This document shows, one piece after another, positions 37,601-43,941 of a DNA stretch of 64,000 nt. Both the position numbers and the translations under genes were made by a program. The notes beneath the pieces were generated by a model. The model was given only the letters and a program-made list of their open reading frames with translations, was not told where the DNA came from and made no database searches. Position 1 is the stretch's first letter; each line of letters starts with the position of its first letter. Source of the stretch: Notospermus geniculatus (lineage: Eukaryota > Nemertea > Pilidiophora > Heteronemertea > Lineidae); assembly GCA_002633025.1 (NCBI GenBank), contig NMRB01000375.1, positions 85,869 to 149,868 on the forward strand. Direction: 5' to 3'.

Positions 37601-40600
37601 AGACTGCCCATAATCAAGAAGATTGCCATCAATGGGGATCATAGCTACGATAGAGGGAAGCATACCGAAACCAGGTCCTATACAATGGACGCCTTTTGTG
37701 TGGGAAATTGATCACGACCAAGATGTCAGTTTCATTTTAATAGTTTTAACCACTAAAGACACTTATTGAGGTAGTGGGCTAGGGTCCACATTGATTGGTA
37801 ACAGAATTAACCTTGAACTTTTGTGTATGTGACATTATGTTGCCTATTACAGTTGTCCAACACTTTTGTCCCTGTTCTGCGTTGCTCAGACTTCTAATGG
37901 AGGCAACTTCATCTTCGATTGCTACTGCCTGATAACTTTAACCAGTATTTCAATATCAGAGTGCACCCTTTGTGTGCTGAAATTAAGGCCTAATCCTGGT
38001 ACTAGCATCCTCAGGTTGGGTGCACTCTGAGCTATCTCTAGCATGCCCCATGACTGCTCAAGCCTAGCGAGCTTGTGGAGACTGTGCTTCGCTTTGACAT
38101 AATTCAGAAGTTTTTCATTACACATATCATGTTAGTGTTATTACAGATCATATGTGTTACAGGCTGCATTCAGCGTGGCATGCTAACACCTCCCTATCAC
38201 AACTTACCTCTGCCTCATCCCGAGTGTTACAACCTCCAGTGTGCCGTCCACATTTCACCTGTTGGCCCTACTATAACCAAAAATGAAATATAATATTCTT
38301 GCTATAACTTACGAGTGTGTCTGCTTTTTCTTCCCAGTAATTGTTTTTGCACCTACAGTTAGCAGCACCCTATACCGTATACGCAAATATTTTCGCGAAT
38401 AAAAATTACTGCAAAAATCGTGAATTGGTAGATACCCCCGTGAATTCTATTACACGCAAATCATTTTCCAATCGCCGATGATCCCGTAATACCGGTATAT
38501 CGTGGTTTGCAGTGAATTGCAGACTTGTGACGTTGACCTCTTAATCACTCAGCTATCATGGCACCCCGCCAGCAATGAGGTCGATTATGACTGCTCGGAT
38601 TTCTTTCTTTTCGGTTGATTTATTACCATAAAGCTACGTACACATGCATCCGTTTTTCCGACAACGAAAATGCGGCAACGACAATGCGGCGACGACAACG
38701 TCAACGGCAATGCGTTTTGGGTGTACACATGACTACGGCTATAAGTATACAAGGCGACGAATCTTACCAGCAAATGCGACATGATGGACGACGACGACGT
38801 TACCATATGTGTACTTGCCACGTGTACTGATGTAATATAAACGCATGACTTTCGTCCGACAACGGCAAAAAATCGCTCCTGAACCGATTCCAAAAATAAA
38901 CGGATAATCGTATCGCATTACCGGATAGTCGTATAACCGTCCCGCAGTCATGTGTACGGATCAATTCATTTTCCTACGATCGATTTTTTTGCCGTTTCCG
39001 TATTGTCGTTGCCGCATTGTCGTTGTCGGAAAAACGGATGCATGTGTACGTAGCTTTACTGTCACACTCACCATTGAAAACGCAGTGTTCTGGAAATCTT
39101 ACATTAGACCCCAACCGCGAATATTTATCCACGCGAAAAGGTACTTTCGGACCCCAACTGCTAAATATTTTAGCCGCGGAAATATTTGCGTATACGGTAG
39201 TTCCTTTTAATACTCACCTACATGTGCCTTGTGGTGTGGAAGGGTAGTGGACACCACTTCCCATCTGTGGTCAGATTCCATCATAAAAAAAGTCAAAAAC
39301 CACTTGTGTGTTGACTGGCAAAAGTGACACCCCTAACCCACCTCACATAATTGTATACGCTCACTAGTAATAAAAATTGACTATTCATAGTTTTTGTCCA
39401 GGAAAAATAAATCCACATTATGAAAAAATACTTTGGCCTCAACTCTTTCGTCTTGTGCACTATGCATTATGTGAAAATAAAATTCCATGTATTAGAACAA
39501 GAAATATCAGCAATTCCATATATGACAGCAATTTCATGTTTCTTGTTCGTTTGATGATATGTATTCAAAGATGTCAAATAGAGCTAGAGTGGCAGTGTTA
39601 TAGAAGCTCCAGACATTGGCCCAGAATAGAAAGATATGTCGTATGATATACCAGTACTTTTCATAAACGTAGGCCCTTATGATAAGACCAGTGTACCACC
39701 TGCCCATTCTAAACTTGGATTGGGTTGGGTTAAACACGGCCCTGCTGTTAGCTTCTGCAAGCTGTGCTTTTCATGTTCCACTTCATCAATCATCTCTTGA
39801 TTCTAATGCGTTCTCTATGATTGATTATTTCTGTACATATTCGTGTGTCATCAAAGATTTATCAATTAACCAATTACATGTACATGTACATTACATACAT
39901 GCATGTAATGATGTAGCGTGTGTACAAAAATACATGGTCAGACATGTGTAGATCTGAAGCATGTGCACAAAGTTCACGTACATACAGTTATATTAAATGC
40001 TGTAGGTAGGCTATGCTGTACATAGTAATCCAGCTTCGGTTTAGGCCCTAGATGGTGTAGGGATTTCATTGTAGCTTAGCTGCTGTGTAATTCTTTGATA
40101 TCTTTCTTCGTTTATCCACGCTTTCGTGAAGCCAAATAAAACGTTAGACTAAAATGCTTTCCCAATGACCATAGTATTTAAAAAATGCTGATTTTGTTGT
40201 TGTACCATAAAAAGATTCAGGTGATGTCCTATTCTGAGCATGACAGCGGTTTATCAAAATAAATGAGAACTCTTCACAGCATTCGCAGTATGCCCAAATC
40301 TCACATCCCTAAACTGCCATGATGATATCCTCAGCTCCTAAATATCACTCTGCAATCAGAATTGAGTCACTGCATTTATTTTGTGACATTAGTAGTTCCT
40401 GTAGATTGCACTGTACAGTTTTGCACACGGCGGTCATCGTTGAGCCGGGCGAGACTAGCTGACGACTATTACTTCATGTTTGTCTTTTCTTTCAGGCTAA
40501 CCAGATCTGTTACGCAGTATTGTGTGTCTTCTCCTATGTTGCTGCGGGAAACGACAACCAGAAACAACGTGACGCTCAACTGGCTGGAATCGACAACCTG

Positions 40601-40675
40601 AAACATCAGCTCGGGGTCATCGACAACCAAAAACCACAACTGGTCATCGATAACAATAACCGCAACACTTCCTAG
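1527..40675 (+). CDS. MADD: MADD / Rab3-GEF gene, 3' half (spliced, 25 exons plus alternatives)
   Basis: MADD is a cytosolic DENN-domain guanine-nucleotide exchange factor for Rab3/Rab27 that also binds the TNF receptor death domain. The exons read in phase from the dDENN domain (exons at 1527 and 2116, with [10 protein letters not shown]), through a long Ser/Pro-rich linker (2534-11743), to the conserved C-terminal block: EDAFLDAV and MDQGP (13216), [12 protein letters not shown] death-domain-like region (13694), [17 protein letters not shown] and [12 protein letters not shown] (14607), [13 protein letters not shown] (14915) and [14 protein letters not shown] (15215), ending [16 protein letters not shown] (40496). 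Every junction has GT-AG (one GC-AG) signals and phases match. The 5' half lies outside the window. Three possible C-termini exist. The order of motifs and length agree with the family; identity is very likely, the exact isoform set is inferred. Confidence 0.95.
2116..2338 (+). CDS. MADD: MADD exon: dDENN core
   Basis: Acceptor ttctag, donor gtataag; phase 0 to 1. Encodes [20 protein letters not shown] followed by [15 protein letters not shown], a signature stretch of the MADD dDENN region, then the start of the variable linker. Confidence 0.95.
2534..2644 (+). CDS. MADD: MADD exon: acidic Ser-rich linker
   Basis: Phase 1 to 1, acceptor tgtttcag and donor gtaagg. Encodes [19 protein letters not shown] then [17 protein letters not shown]; low complexity, negatively charged, probably disordered and phosphorylatable. 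Confidence 0.88.
2752..2954 (+). CDS. MADD: MADD exon: linker
   Basis: Acceptor ttttgcag, donor gtgagt; phase 1 to 0. Encodes [20 protein letters not shown] ... [19 protein letters not shown] ... [11 protein letters not shown]. Disordered linker between the DENN module and the C-terminal half. Confidence 0.88.
3102..3247 (+). CDS. MADD: MADD exon: linker
   Basis: Acceptor ctttttcag, donor gtaaga; phase 0 to 2. Encodes [18 protein letters not shown] ... [17 protein letters not shown], a proline-rich stretch that could offer SH3-type binding sites (inference). Confidence 0.85.
3484..3847 (+). CDS. MADD: MADD exon: long proline-rich linker
   Basis: Acceptor tttttccag, donor gtaggt; phase 2 to 0. 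About 121 codons rich in Pro, Gln and Ser, including [15 protein letters not shown] and [20 protein letters not shown], ending RKTGNFR. PxxP-type motifs are visible; presumably disordered. Confidence 0.88.
4160..4700. repeat. Intronic tandem duplication (about 262-bp unit) with short sub-repeats
   Basis: The stretch gtagagc..ggata..ttcttacctttgattttcaaag occurs at about 4164 and 4426; within and after it catgactcactaatcccata recurs about five times. Directly upstream of the 24-nt microexon. Confidence 0.7.
4726..4749 (+). CDS. MADD: MADD microexon, 24 nt (RYLKKSLR)
   Basis: Strong acceptor (cttttctcaaattttcag) and donor gtagga flank exactly eight codons, phase 0 to 0, RYLKKSLR. Being symmetric it can be skipped without frameshift. 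Small basic insert; likely a regulated cassette. Support is splice-site quality and phase only. Confidence 0.55.
5084..5161 (+). CDS. MADD: MADD cassette exon, 78 nt
   Basis: Acceptor gatttgtccgtag, donor gtaagt, phase 0 to 0, 26 codons: [20 protein letters not shown] then KFPLSH. Strongly basic, open throughout, and symmetric, so it behaves as a skippable cassette next to the 24-nt microexon, which has the same charge. Confidence 0.6.
5226..5394. mobile_element. Foldback MITE, relative of the 477 element
   Basis: Inverted arms taaaggcaagagttttctca at the left and its counterpart ending catcttta at the right, with the same gagagccaac/ttgtctctc core as 477-655. Confidence 0.7.
6231..6603. repeat. 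Minisatellite, about 48-bp unit, roughly 8 copies
   Basis: Units contain ctctccaggagagtaatctg agattgg and ctccagtggagccacccagtt. Each carries two short palindromes (CTCCAGGAG-like and CTCCAGTGGAG). Near-multiple-of-three spacing keeps a 118-codon frame open by chance; I do not regard it as a gene. Intronic. Confidence 0.8.
7421..7541 (+). CDS. MADD: MADD exon: linker
   Basis: Acceptor cttctctctgtag, donor gtaagt; phase 0 to 1. Encodes [19 protein letters not shown] followed by [21 protein letters not shown], resembling the helical segment ahead of the conserved C-terminal half. Confidence 0.87.
7717..7915 (+). CDS. MADD: MADD exon: Pro-rich to basic linker
   Basis: Acceptor ctttccag, donor gtaggg; phase 1 to 2. 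Encodes [20 protein letters not shown] ... [20 protein letters not shown] ... [10 protein letters not shown]. Proline/alanine-rich then basic. Confidence 0.88.
8194..8380 (+). CDS. MADD: MADD exon: conserved helical region
   Basis: Acceptor tgtttttcag, donor gtaaga; phase 2 to 0. Encodes [20 protein letters not shown] then [18 protein letters not shown] ... [11 protein letters not shown], a conserved block of the MADD C-terminal half. Confidence 0.92.
8553..8744 (+). CDS. MADD: MADD exon: conserved helical region
   Basis: Acceptor tttctcttacag, donor gtaggt; 64 codons, phase 0 to 0. Encodes [20 protein letters not shown] ... [20 protein letters not shown], the conserved GGMAS..EIA.THY block of MADD. 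Confidence 0.94.
8773..8824 (+). repeat. tRNA-related SINE-like fragment
   Basis: A-box-like tagtgcagtgg (8773-8783) and B-box ggttcgatcc (8815-8824) are spaced as in a tRNA gene, but no cloverleaf or CCA-end can be completed. Intronic. Confidence 0.35.
8909..8993 (+). CDS. MADD: MADD exon: [17 protein letters not shown]
   Basis: Acceptor ctcgtttcag, donor gtaggt; phase 0 to 1. Encodes [20 protein letters not shown] then PEEAMITL. Ser-rich, presumably phosphorylated linker. Confidence 0.88.
10106..10260. mobile_element. Foldback MITE, GGGGCCGTATTCACAAAGGG family
   Basis: Arms atggggccgtattcacaaag (left) and ctttgtgaatacgggccat (right) with long inner complementarity (ggtgatcatcg..cgattaagact / agtcttaatcg..cgatgatcacc). 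Confidence 0.85.
10538..10624 (+). CDS. MADD: Candidate MADD cassette exon with GC splice donor
   Basis: Acceptor gtggttgttag and donor CCAG|gcaagt enclose 87 nt, phase 1 to 1, open in the phase required by the exons before (8993) and after (11358): [17 protein letters not shown] then [20 protein letters not shown] is the classic GC-AG donor consensus, a class often tied to alternative splicing. It can be skipped without frameshift. Not verified by homology. Confidence 0.5.
11358..11743 (+). CDS. MADD: MADD exon: long linker
   Basis: Acceptor ccccaattgtag, donor gtgagt; phase 1 to 0, about 128 codons. Encodes [20 protein letters not shown] ... [20 protein letters not shown] ... [19 protein letters not shown]. 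Charged, mixed helical and disordered. Confidence 0.9.
12086..12115 (+). CDS. MADD: MADD microexon, 30 nt ([10 protein letters not shown])
   Basis: Acceptor tttgcaattttcag, donor gtaggt, ten codons, phase 0 to 0. Open and symmetric; a likely cassette placed between the long linker exon and the death-domain block. Confidence 0.6.
12116..13215 (+). other. MADD intron
   Basis: About 1.1 kb, AT-rich, no repeats or exons that I can support. Confidence 0.5.
13216..13496 (+). CDS. MADD: MADD exon: start of conserved C-terminal block
   Basis: Acceptor tttccattacag, donor gtatga; phase 0 to 2. Encodes [19 protein letters not shown] ... [19 protein letters not shown], then [17 protein letters not shown] and [12 protein letters not shown], hallmark MADD sequence leading into the death-domain-like region. 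Confidence 0.96.
13694..13910 (+). CDS. MADD: MADD exon: death-domain-like region
   Basis: Acceptor tcgctccag, donor gtcagt; phase 2 to 0. Encodes [19 protein letters not shown] ... [19 protein letters not shown] then [12 protein letters not shown]. In vertebrate MADD this region is the one reported to contact TNF receptor 1. Confidence 0.96.
13982..14108. mobile_element. Foldback MITE, GGGTTGTATTCATAAAG family
   Basis: Almost perfect hairpin: left gggttgtattcataaagctg, right ctttatgaatacaaccc, inner arms ggttctattgttagaaccgt and its complement. Same family as 48656-48934. It fills a third of a 432-nt MADD intron. Confidence 0.9.
14343..14450 (+). CDS. MADD: MADD exon: C-terminal PH-like region
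   Basis: Acceptor tttgtatccag, donor gtaaga; 36 codons, phase 0 to 0. Encodes [19 protein letters not shown] then [17 protein letters not shown]. Confidence 0.95.
14607..14771 (+). CDS. MADD: MADD exon: C-terminal PH-like region
   Basis: Acceptor acatctcttcag, donor gtaagt; 55 codons, phase 0 to 0. Encodes [40 protein letters not shown] and [11 protein letters not shown], nearly invariant in MADD proteins. Confidence 0.97.
14915..14987 (+). CDS. MADD: MADD exon: [13 protein letters not shown]
   Basis: Acceptor cttcattgcag, donor gtgcaa (weak); phase 0 to 1. Encodes [19 protein letters not shown] then NGKIP. Confidence 0.94.
15215..15321 (+). CDS. MADD: MADD exon: [14 protein letters not shown]
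   Basis: Acceptor cctttcag, donor gtaagt; phase 1 to 0. Encodes [20 protein letters not shown] then [16 protein letters not shown]. It is followed by a 7.3-kb intron before the next exon copy. Confidence 0.96.
15594..15712. mobile_element. Foldback MITE, ATGGCCCGTATTCCAGAAGCC family
   Basis: Left ggcccgtattccagaagcct, right aagcttctagaatatggccc, with inner ctctaaggtccac / ggtaaaccttagag. A decayed relative is at 62539. Confidence 0.75.
17466..17509 (+). repeat. tRNA-related SINE-like fragment
   Basis: A-box-like tagtggagtgc and B-box ggttcgattc (17500-17509); intronic, no intact tRNA fold. A weaker look-alike is at 16750-16810. Confidence 0.3.
18050..18270. repeat. About 41-bp minisatellite made of TGACCT half-sites
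   Basis: About five units resembling aaccttgacctgaccgtggt gtgaccttcaactgatgactc. Each unit has three TGACC(T) hexamers, the reverse complement of the AGGTCA nuclear-receptor half-site. Confidence 0.8.
20440..20690. repeat. GAATACCAAGAGATACACTA tandem repeat (block A)
   Basis: Short units gaataccaagagatacacta and variants (gaatacacta, gaatacaaagcgatacactt) in an irregular array; counterpart at 27640-27905. Confidence 0.7.
22598..22670 (+). CDS. MADD: MADD exon, copy A of a duplicated 73-nt exon
   Basis: Acceptor gattttattttcag, donor gtaagg; phase 0 to 1. Encodes [20 protein letters not shown] then LEEF, directly continuing the FANSK exon and matching the conserved MADD C-terminus. An identical exon with the same flanks lies at 29823. 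Because 73 is not a multiple of three, only one copy can be used per transcript. Confidence 0.93.
22956..23142. mobile_element. MITE, GGCTGCGATTCCATAGGCTGTTC family (in block A only)
   Basis: Terminal inverted repeats ggctgcgattccataggctg and cagcctatggatacgcagcc, flanked by TA on both sides. Block B at 30174-30186 has the uninterrupted site tatattagggacccc, proving insertion. 187 bp, non-coding. Confidence 0.88.
23741..23937. mobile_element. MITE, GGGAGACTTTCCTGCCGTTAG family (in block A only)
   Basis: Inverted ends gggagactttcctgccgtta and taacggcaggaaagtctccc, 197 bp, flanked by AT. Block B at about 31648 has the empty site gatcaattgggaaagg. Internal arms tcctaggacgtc / gacgttctagga extend the hairpin. 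Confidence 0.88.
24230..24339 (+). CDS. MADD: Candidate alternative last exon of MADD (copy A)
   Basis: Acceptor tctctgtcgacag; read in the phase left by the 73-nt exon (VLEEF G) it gives [20 protein letters not shown] then [16 protein letters not shown] and TGA. The 110 nt are identical in copy B (31957), while about 80 bp of immediate flank differ by about 10%, which suggests constraint. It would give a C-terminus different from the common MADD one. I know no homolog; inferred from phase, splice site and conservation. Confidence 0.45.
25795..25990. repeat. CAAGTACCAGTGGTTACCAACTACATG tandem repeat (block A)
   Basis: About 27-bp units, roughly six copies with variants (gttatcagctacat); counterpart at 34065-34220. 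Confidence 0.75.
26138..27303 (+). other. Spacer between duplicated blocks A and B
   Basis: Unique 1.17 kb. It opens exactly at the block A breakpoint with ggggccttattcatcaacgg, resembling one end of the GGGGCC-TATTCA elements, but I see no opposite end. Contains TTTGACCTGTGTGACCTTG near 26992. No ORF of note. Confidence 0.6.
27640..27905. repeat. GAATACCAAGAGATACACTA tandem repeat (block B)
   Basis: As at 20440 but with a different unit number, showing that the array length evolves quickly. Confidence 0.7.
29823..29895 (+). CDS. MADD: MADD exon, copy B of the duplicated 73-nt exon
   Basis: Base-for-base identical to 22598-22670 including splice signals. Including both copies would shift the reading frame, so use must be mutually exclusive, unless the duplication is an assembly artefact. 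Confidence 0.88.
31295..31454. mobile_element. MITE, TAAAGCCGCCCATACACG family (in block B only)
   Basis: Ends taaagccgcccatacacggc and gtgtatgtgccgcttta; inner ataatattgcacaatat palindromes. Block A (about 23541) and the tandem copy at 30561 have the empty site gaaggtaagggtg. Same family nested at 48711-48864. Confidence 0.87.
31957..32066 (+). CDS. MADD: Candidate alternative last exon of MADD (copy B)
   Basis: Second copy of the exon at 24230, with acceptor tctccgtcaacag and the same open reading frame and stop. It lies about 2 kb after exon copy B (29823), so each duplicated block carries a 73-nt exon plus this terminal exon as a unit. Confidence 0.42.
34065..34220. repeat. CAAGTACCAGTGGTTACCAACTACATG tandem repeat (block B)
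   Basis: Same array with fewer units than in block A. Confidence 0.72.
34376..35452 (+). other. MADD intron
   Basis: Unique sequence after block B. Its only striking feature is the perfect palindrome at 34983-35055. Confidence 0.6.
34983..35055. repeat. Perfect 36-bp-arm palindrome
   Basis: Arms 34983-35018 and 35020-35055 are exact reverse complements (gaaggagagtacgggtacca at the left end), separated by a single G. Lies 398 bp before the KYKSNM exon. Confidence 0.95.
35453..35499 (+). CDS. MADD: MADD exon: [16 protein letters not shown]
   Basis: Acceptor tttctttcttcag, donor gtgagt; phase 1 to 0. With the G left by the 73-nt exon it encodes [16 protein letters not shown], corresponding to the KYK..M segment that precedes the last exon in vertebrate MADD. 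Confidence 0.92.
36189..36296 (+). CDS. MADD: Candidate alternative last exon of MADD
   Basis: Acceptor ctttttccgtgtttag; phase 0, 35 codons and [23 protein letters not shown] then [15 protein letters not shown]. It sits between the KYKSNM exon and the canonical last exon, starts with the same phase and an Ala codon as that exon, and would replace it. Codon use looks protein-coding; no homolog recognised. Confidence 0.5.
   Translation, partial: AKMIVFQFHRVVSIQTAKLYPELAANKILTVEEVS
36598..36692. repeat. Interspersed repeat TGGACGCCTTTTGTGTGGGAAATTG
   Basis: Block gtcctatacaatggacgcct to gttttaaccactagtgacacc is found here and at 37676-37768, 63085-63172 and 63772-63867, far apart in the window, so it is a dispersed family of unknown type. 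Confidence 0.75.
38375..39197. mobile_element. MITE-like element CCGTATACGCAAATATTT, with TA target site
   Basis: Ends ccgtatacgcaaatatttt and aaatatttgcgtatacgg, flanked by TA (38373-38374, 39198-39199). The empty site is at 37290-37300 (cagcaccctttagttcc). Hosts a second element at 38629-39058. TA duplication suggests Tc1/mariner-type mobilisation (inference). Confidence 0.88.
38629..39058. mobile_element. Nested inverted-repeat element TAAAGCTACGTACACATGCATCCG
   Basis: Ends taaagctacgtacacatgca and tgcatgtgtacgtagcttta, continuing into ccgtttttccgacaacg / cgttgtcggaaaaacgg. 430 bp, non-coding, lies wholly within the 38375 element. Confidence 0.85.
40496..40675 (+). CDS. MADD: MADD canonical last coding exon
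   Basis: Acceptor tgtcttttctttcag; phase 0, 59 codons and TAG. Encodes [20 protein letters not shown], matching the conserved ICY.VLC.FSYVAA C-terminus of MADD, followed by a lineage-specific tail of degenerate repeats rich in IDN and Q ([24 protein letters not shown]). Confidence 0.94.
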   Translation, partial: ANQICYAVLCVFSYVAAGNDNQKQRDAQLAGIDNLKHQLGVIDNQKPQLVIDNNNRNTS

Positions 40676-40967
40676 CATTGGCTATATTTAGATTTACTAA
40701 TTGGCATGGTTGTGAGCTCTGCACTAAATATGGAGAAATCTCGGTCGAATCGTATCTTCCAATTGGTAAAAGGTAGACATTAGGGCAGGATTTGGAGATA
40801 CCCGATTTCCTGTTCATTTACTTGTTGGAATAGTGGGACTTTCAGTAAATGAACAGCGCGTCCAACACGAGACGTTGTCGCATGTTTCTGCCAGTAGATC
40901 ACAATTCATCAGATGGCAGCACATGTCACCAAGCTGAGACAATCTCCATTTCGATCATCCTACTTTG

Positions 40968-42520
40968 AGGTGATCTGTCCAAATATAAGCCTATCAAGTA
41001 TTATGATGAATGACCTTGACCTGTGACCCTACCCATGCCATATGTAAAATGCTTCCAGTACTTGTGAGATGTTCTGTGTTTCTCTTGAAGACAAAACCCT
41101 TGCCCGATCATTCAAATATGAGCTGTGTTGTTGGCATCCCTTGGTAGTTCCTCTTTTAGTTGAGATTGGACTTACCTACACGTGTGTCTCCACTAGAAAT
41201 GCACACAGATATGACAAGCTGCAGGAATCCAGGCTTTGGAGAAGGGAGCTGTTCAACCATCTTGGCATACCAAGAGTTAAAATCGCAACGCCTTCGGTCT
41301 ACTCTCTGTGGAGCGTACGGTAGTCCAAAGGCGAAGTAACTGGAGGAGGCCTTGGTATTTCAAGATGGTGCTCACCAGGGAGGCCCCTTTCTGAACAAAT
41401 AGGAACCACACTTGAGTAGTGGATGGGTAACGTTCCATTTCCGTTATATCCAAGGATAGTCACGTCCCATTTGATTTTTTGTGGTACTTTCAATGATAGT
41501 TCCATTTGAATGTCTCTGGTACATTCAAAGATAGTTCCATTTGAATGTCTCTGATACTTTCAAGGATAGTTCCATTTGCATGTCTCTGGTACTTTCAAGG
41601 ATCGTTCCATTTGAATGTCTAGCTGGTACATTCAAGGATAGTTCCATTTGAATGTCTCTGGTACTTTCAAGGATAGTTCCATTTGAATGTCTCTGGTACA
41701 TTCAAGGATAGTTCCATTTGAATGTGTCTGGTACATTCAAGGATAGTTCCATTTGAATGTCTCTGGTACTTTCAAGGATAGTTCCATTTGAATGTCTGAG
41801 AGTCTCTGGTACTTTCAAGGATGGCCAGGTTGTCTTCACTTTCTCACTTCATGAGGTGATCTGTCCAAATATAAGCCTATCAAGTATTATGATGAATGAC
41901 CTTGACCTGTGACCCTACCCATGCCATATGTAAAATGCTTCCAGTATTTGTGAGATGTTCTGTGTTTCTCTTGAAGACAAGACCCTTGCCCGATCATTCA
42001 AATATGAGCTCTGTTGTTGGCATCCCTTGGTAGTTCCTCTTTTAGTTGAGATGGGACTTATTTACACGTGTGTCTCCACTAGAAATGCACACAGATATGA
42101 CAAGCCGCAGGAATCCAGGCTTTGGAGAAGGGAGCTGTTCAACCATCTTGGCATACCAAGGGTCAAAATAGCTATGCCTTCGGTCTCCACTCTCTGTGGA
42201 GTGTAGTCCAAAGACGAAGTGACTGGAGGAGGCCTTGGTATTTCAAGATGGTGCTCACCAGGGAGGCCCCTTTCTGAACAAATAGGAACCACACTTGAAT
42301 AGTGGATGGGTAACGTTCCATTTCCGTTATATCCAAGGATAGTCACGTCCCATTTGATTTTTTCTGGTACTTTCAAGGATAGTTCCATTTGAATGTCTCT
42401 GGTACATTCAAGGATAGTTCCATTTGAATGTCTGGTACTTTCAAGGATAGTTCCATTTGAATGTCTGAGAGTCTCTGGTACTTTCAAGGATGGCCAGGTT
42501 GTCTTCACTTTCTCACTTCA
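40968..42520. repeat. Tandem duplication, about 886-bp unit
   Basis: Copy 1 from 40968 and copy 2 from 41854 both start gaggtgatctgtccaaatat; each ends with a 34-bp minisatellite and ggatggccaggttgtcttca. Confidence 0.88.
41489..41822. repeat. 34-bp minisatellite, about 10 units
   Basis: Unit ttcaaggatagttccatttg aatgtctctggtac. The second copy of the parent duplication (42371-42490) has only about 3-4 units. Confidence 0.85.
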
Positions 42521-43325
42521 TGCCAAATCAACTCATGATCCATTTTCTGAACACAATTTCTATGTCATATGAGAAAAAAATATAATTATTTTATTGGTCT
42601 TTATCTTTTATAAATATAACTATTACTTGCGAGTCTTTCTAAACATTTTAAACTCTAAGTGTTATTCGATGTTAAAATACTTGGTCGGTTATTTAACCAA
42701 AATTTGATGCGAAAATGGGCCCATGTTCTGAATGCAAGTCGAATTTGATGGTTTTGGTAAAGGATTATGATAATGTACTACTATAGTTCAAGGCGTGGAG
42801 AGGTACCCGGTAATGGTGACCTTCAAGGCGGTTAAATTTGATTCCACGGATGCCTAAAAGTATCAAATTTTGTTTGAATGGCTACCAGGAGTGTATGGTT
42901 TCCTGTTGTTTTCCTCATATAGCAGGGAATAGTCTTTTTATAGCCAATGCGTGGAAGTTTTTGCCGCTGATGTAACCAGTTCTTCTCTACTTGTGGTTGT
43001 GTATGATAACTGCTGTATTTTTACAGGAACGAAGCCGTAATTCGGTTGTGCTGTAACCGGCGTTTGTGCCGTATCGATGGTTGTGCTGTGGTTGGCGGTT
43101 GTCAGTATTTCTGCATAGCAGCTGTGTAATGTGGTGTTATGTTCTTTGAACGCTTATTACCTGTTGAAATCTCTTGTTGTTTATTTCCTATTGAGAGAGT
43201 TTGCTTCATTTGTCTTGTATTTGAAATTCATGGAGTTTTTAACTGAGGTGCTCCTCCATGTAAGAAGAGTTGTGCAAGTTGACTCTATAGCAAGCTGCAA
43301 TTGAAGGGGCCTGTCAAGGACACTA

Positions 43326-43435
43326 GGGAGGTTTCGCAAGCGCCCGGTTAGGCCCTACGACGACGTTTATCTATTGTGTGGGTCTACCCAAACAATAGAT
43401 AAACGTCGTATGGCCTAACCACTTGCGAAACCTCG
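43326..43435. mobile_element. Foldback MITE, GGGAGGTTTCGCAAGCGCCCGG family
   Basis: Left gggaggtttcgcaagcgccc, right acttgcgaaacctcgc, inner acgacgtttatctattgtgt / acaatagataaacgtcgt; TA on both sides. Relative at 58855-58972. Confidence 0.88.
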
Positions 43436-43801
43436 CTATTGTCAGACACCAAACTGTGGTTTGTCAGGCACACCCCTGGTGCTCCTTGACACATTGGCTT
43501 TACAATCCAGTGATTTTTGTGTACGTACTAATCCAATAAATGATAGTCTCCAAATCTTGTTTGACAGGCACAAAACAAACTCTGTCTGCCACTTTGTCAG
43601 ATTCCTTTCAAAACACTATCTTGCAGCTTGTTAAGGGCAACTCGGCCATAGAAAACAACGGGCAGTCATTTGTCACTGATCAAGGAACACCTTGTGAGCA
43701 AGTGAAGCTTATTCTCCCATGTTGGAAATTGACTTTGCTGTCCTTGATCATCTTTTCTATTGTGTACTTGTGTACGAGATAACTTCATCCCAAGCTGATC
43801 A

Positions 43802-43941
43802 GGGGCCTGATTCACAAAGCCCTCATAGCGTACGGATGATCTTAGCACTGCCCGTATCTATTGTTCGTCAACTTGGTGACAATAGATACGGGCAGTGCTA
43901 AGATCATACATACGCTATGAGGGCTTTGTGAAACAGGCCCC
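43802..43941. mobile_element. Foldback MITE, GGGGCCTGATTCACAAAGCCC family
   Basis: Left ggggcctgattcacaaagcc, right ggctttgtgaaacaggcccc, long inner complementarity (ttagcactgcccgtatctat and its complement). Confidence 0.9.

Larger units (their letters stand above)
36505..39478 (+). repeat. Tandem duplication in MADD, about 1.07-kb unit
   Basis: Copy 1 36505-37580, copy 2 37581-39478; both begin cagctcctgccttgaaattc and end with cactatgcattatgtgaaaa. Copy 2 is longer because of the element at 38375-39197. Lies between the two alternative last exons. Confidence 0.88.
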
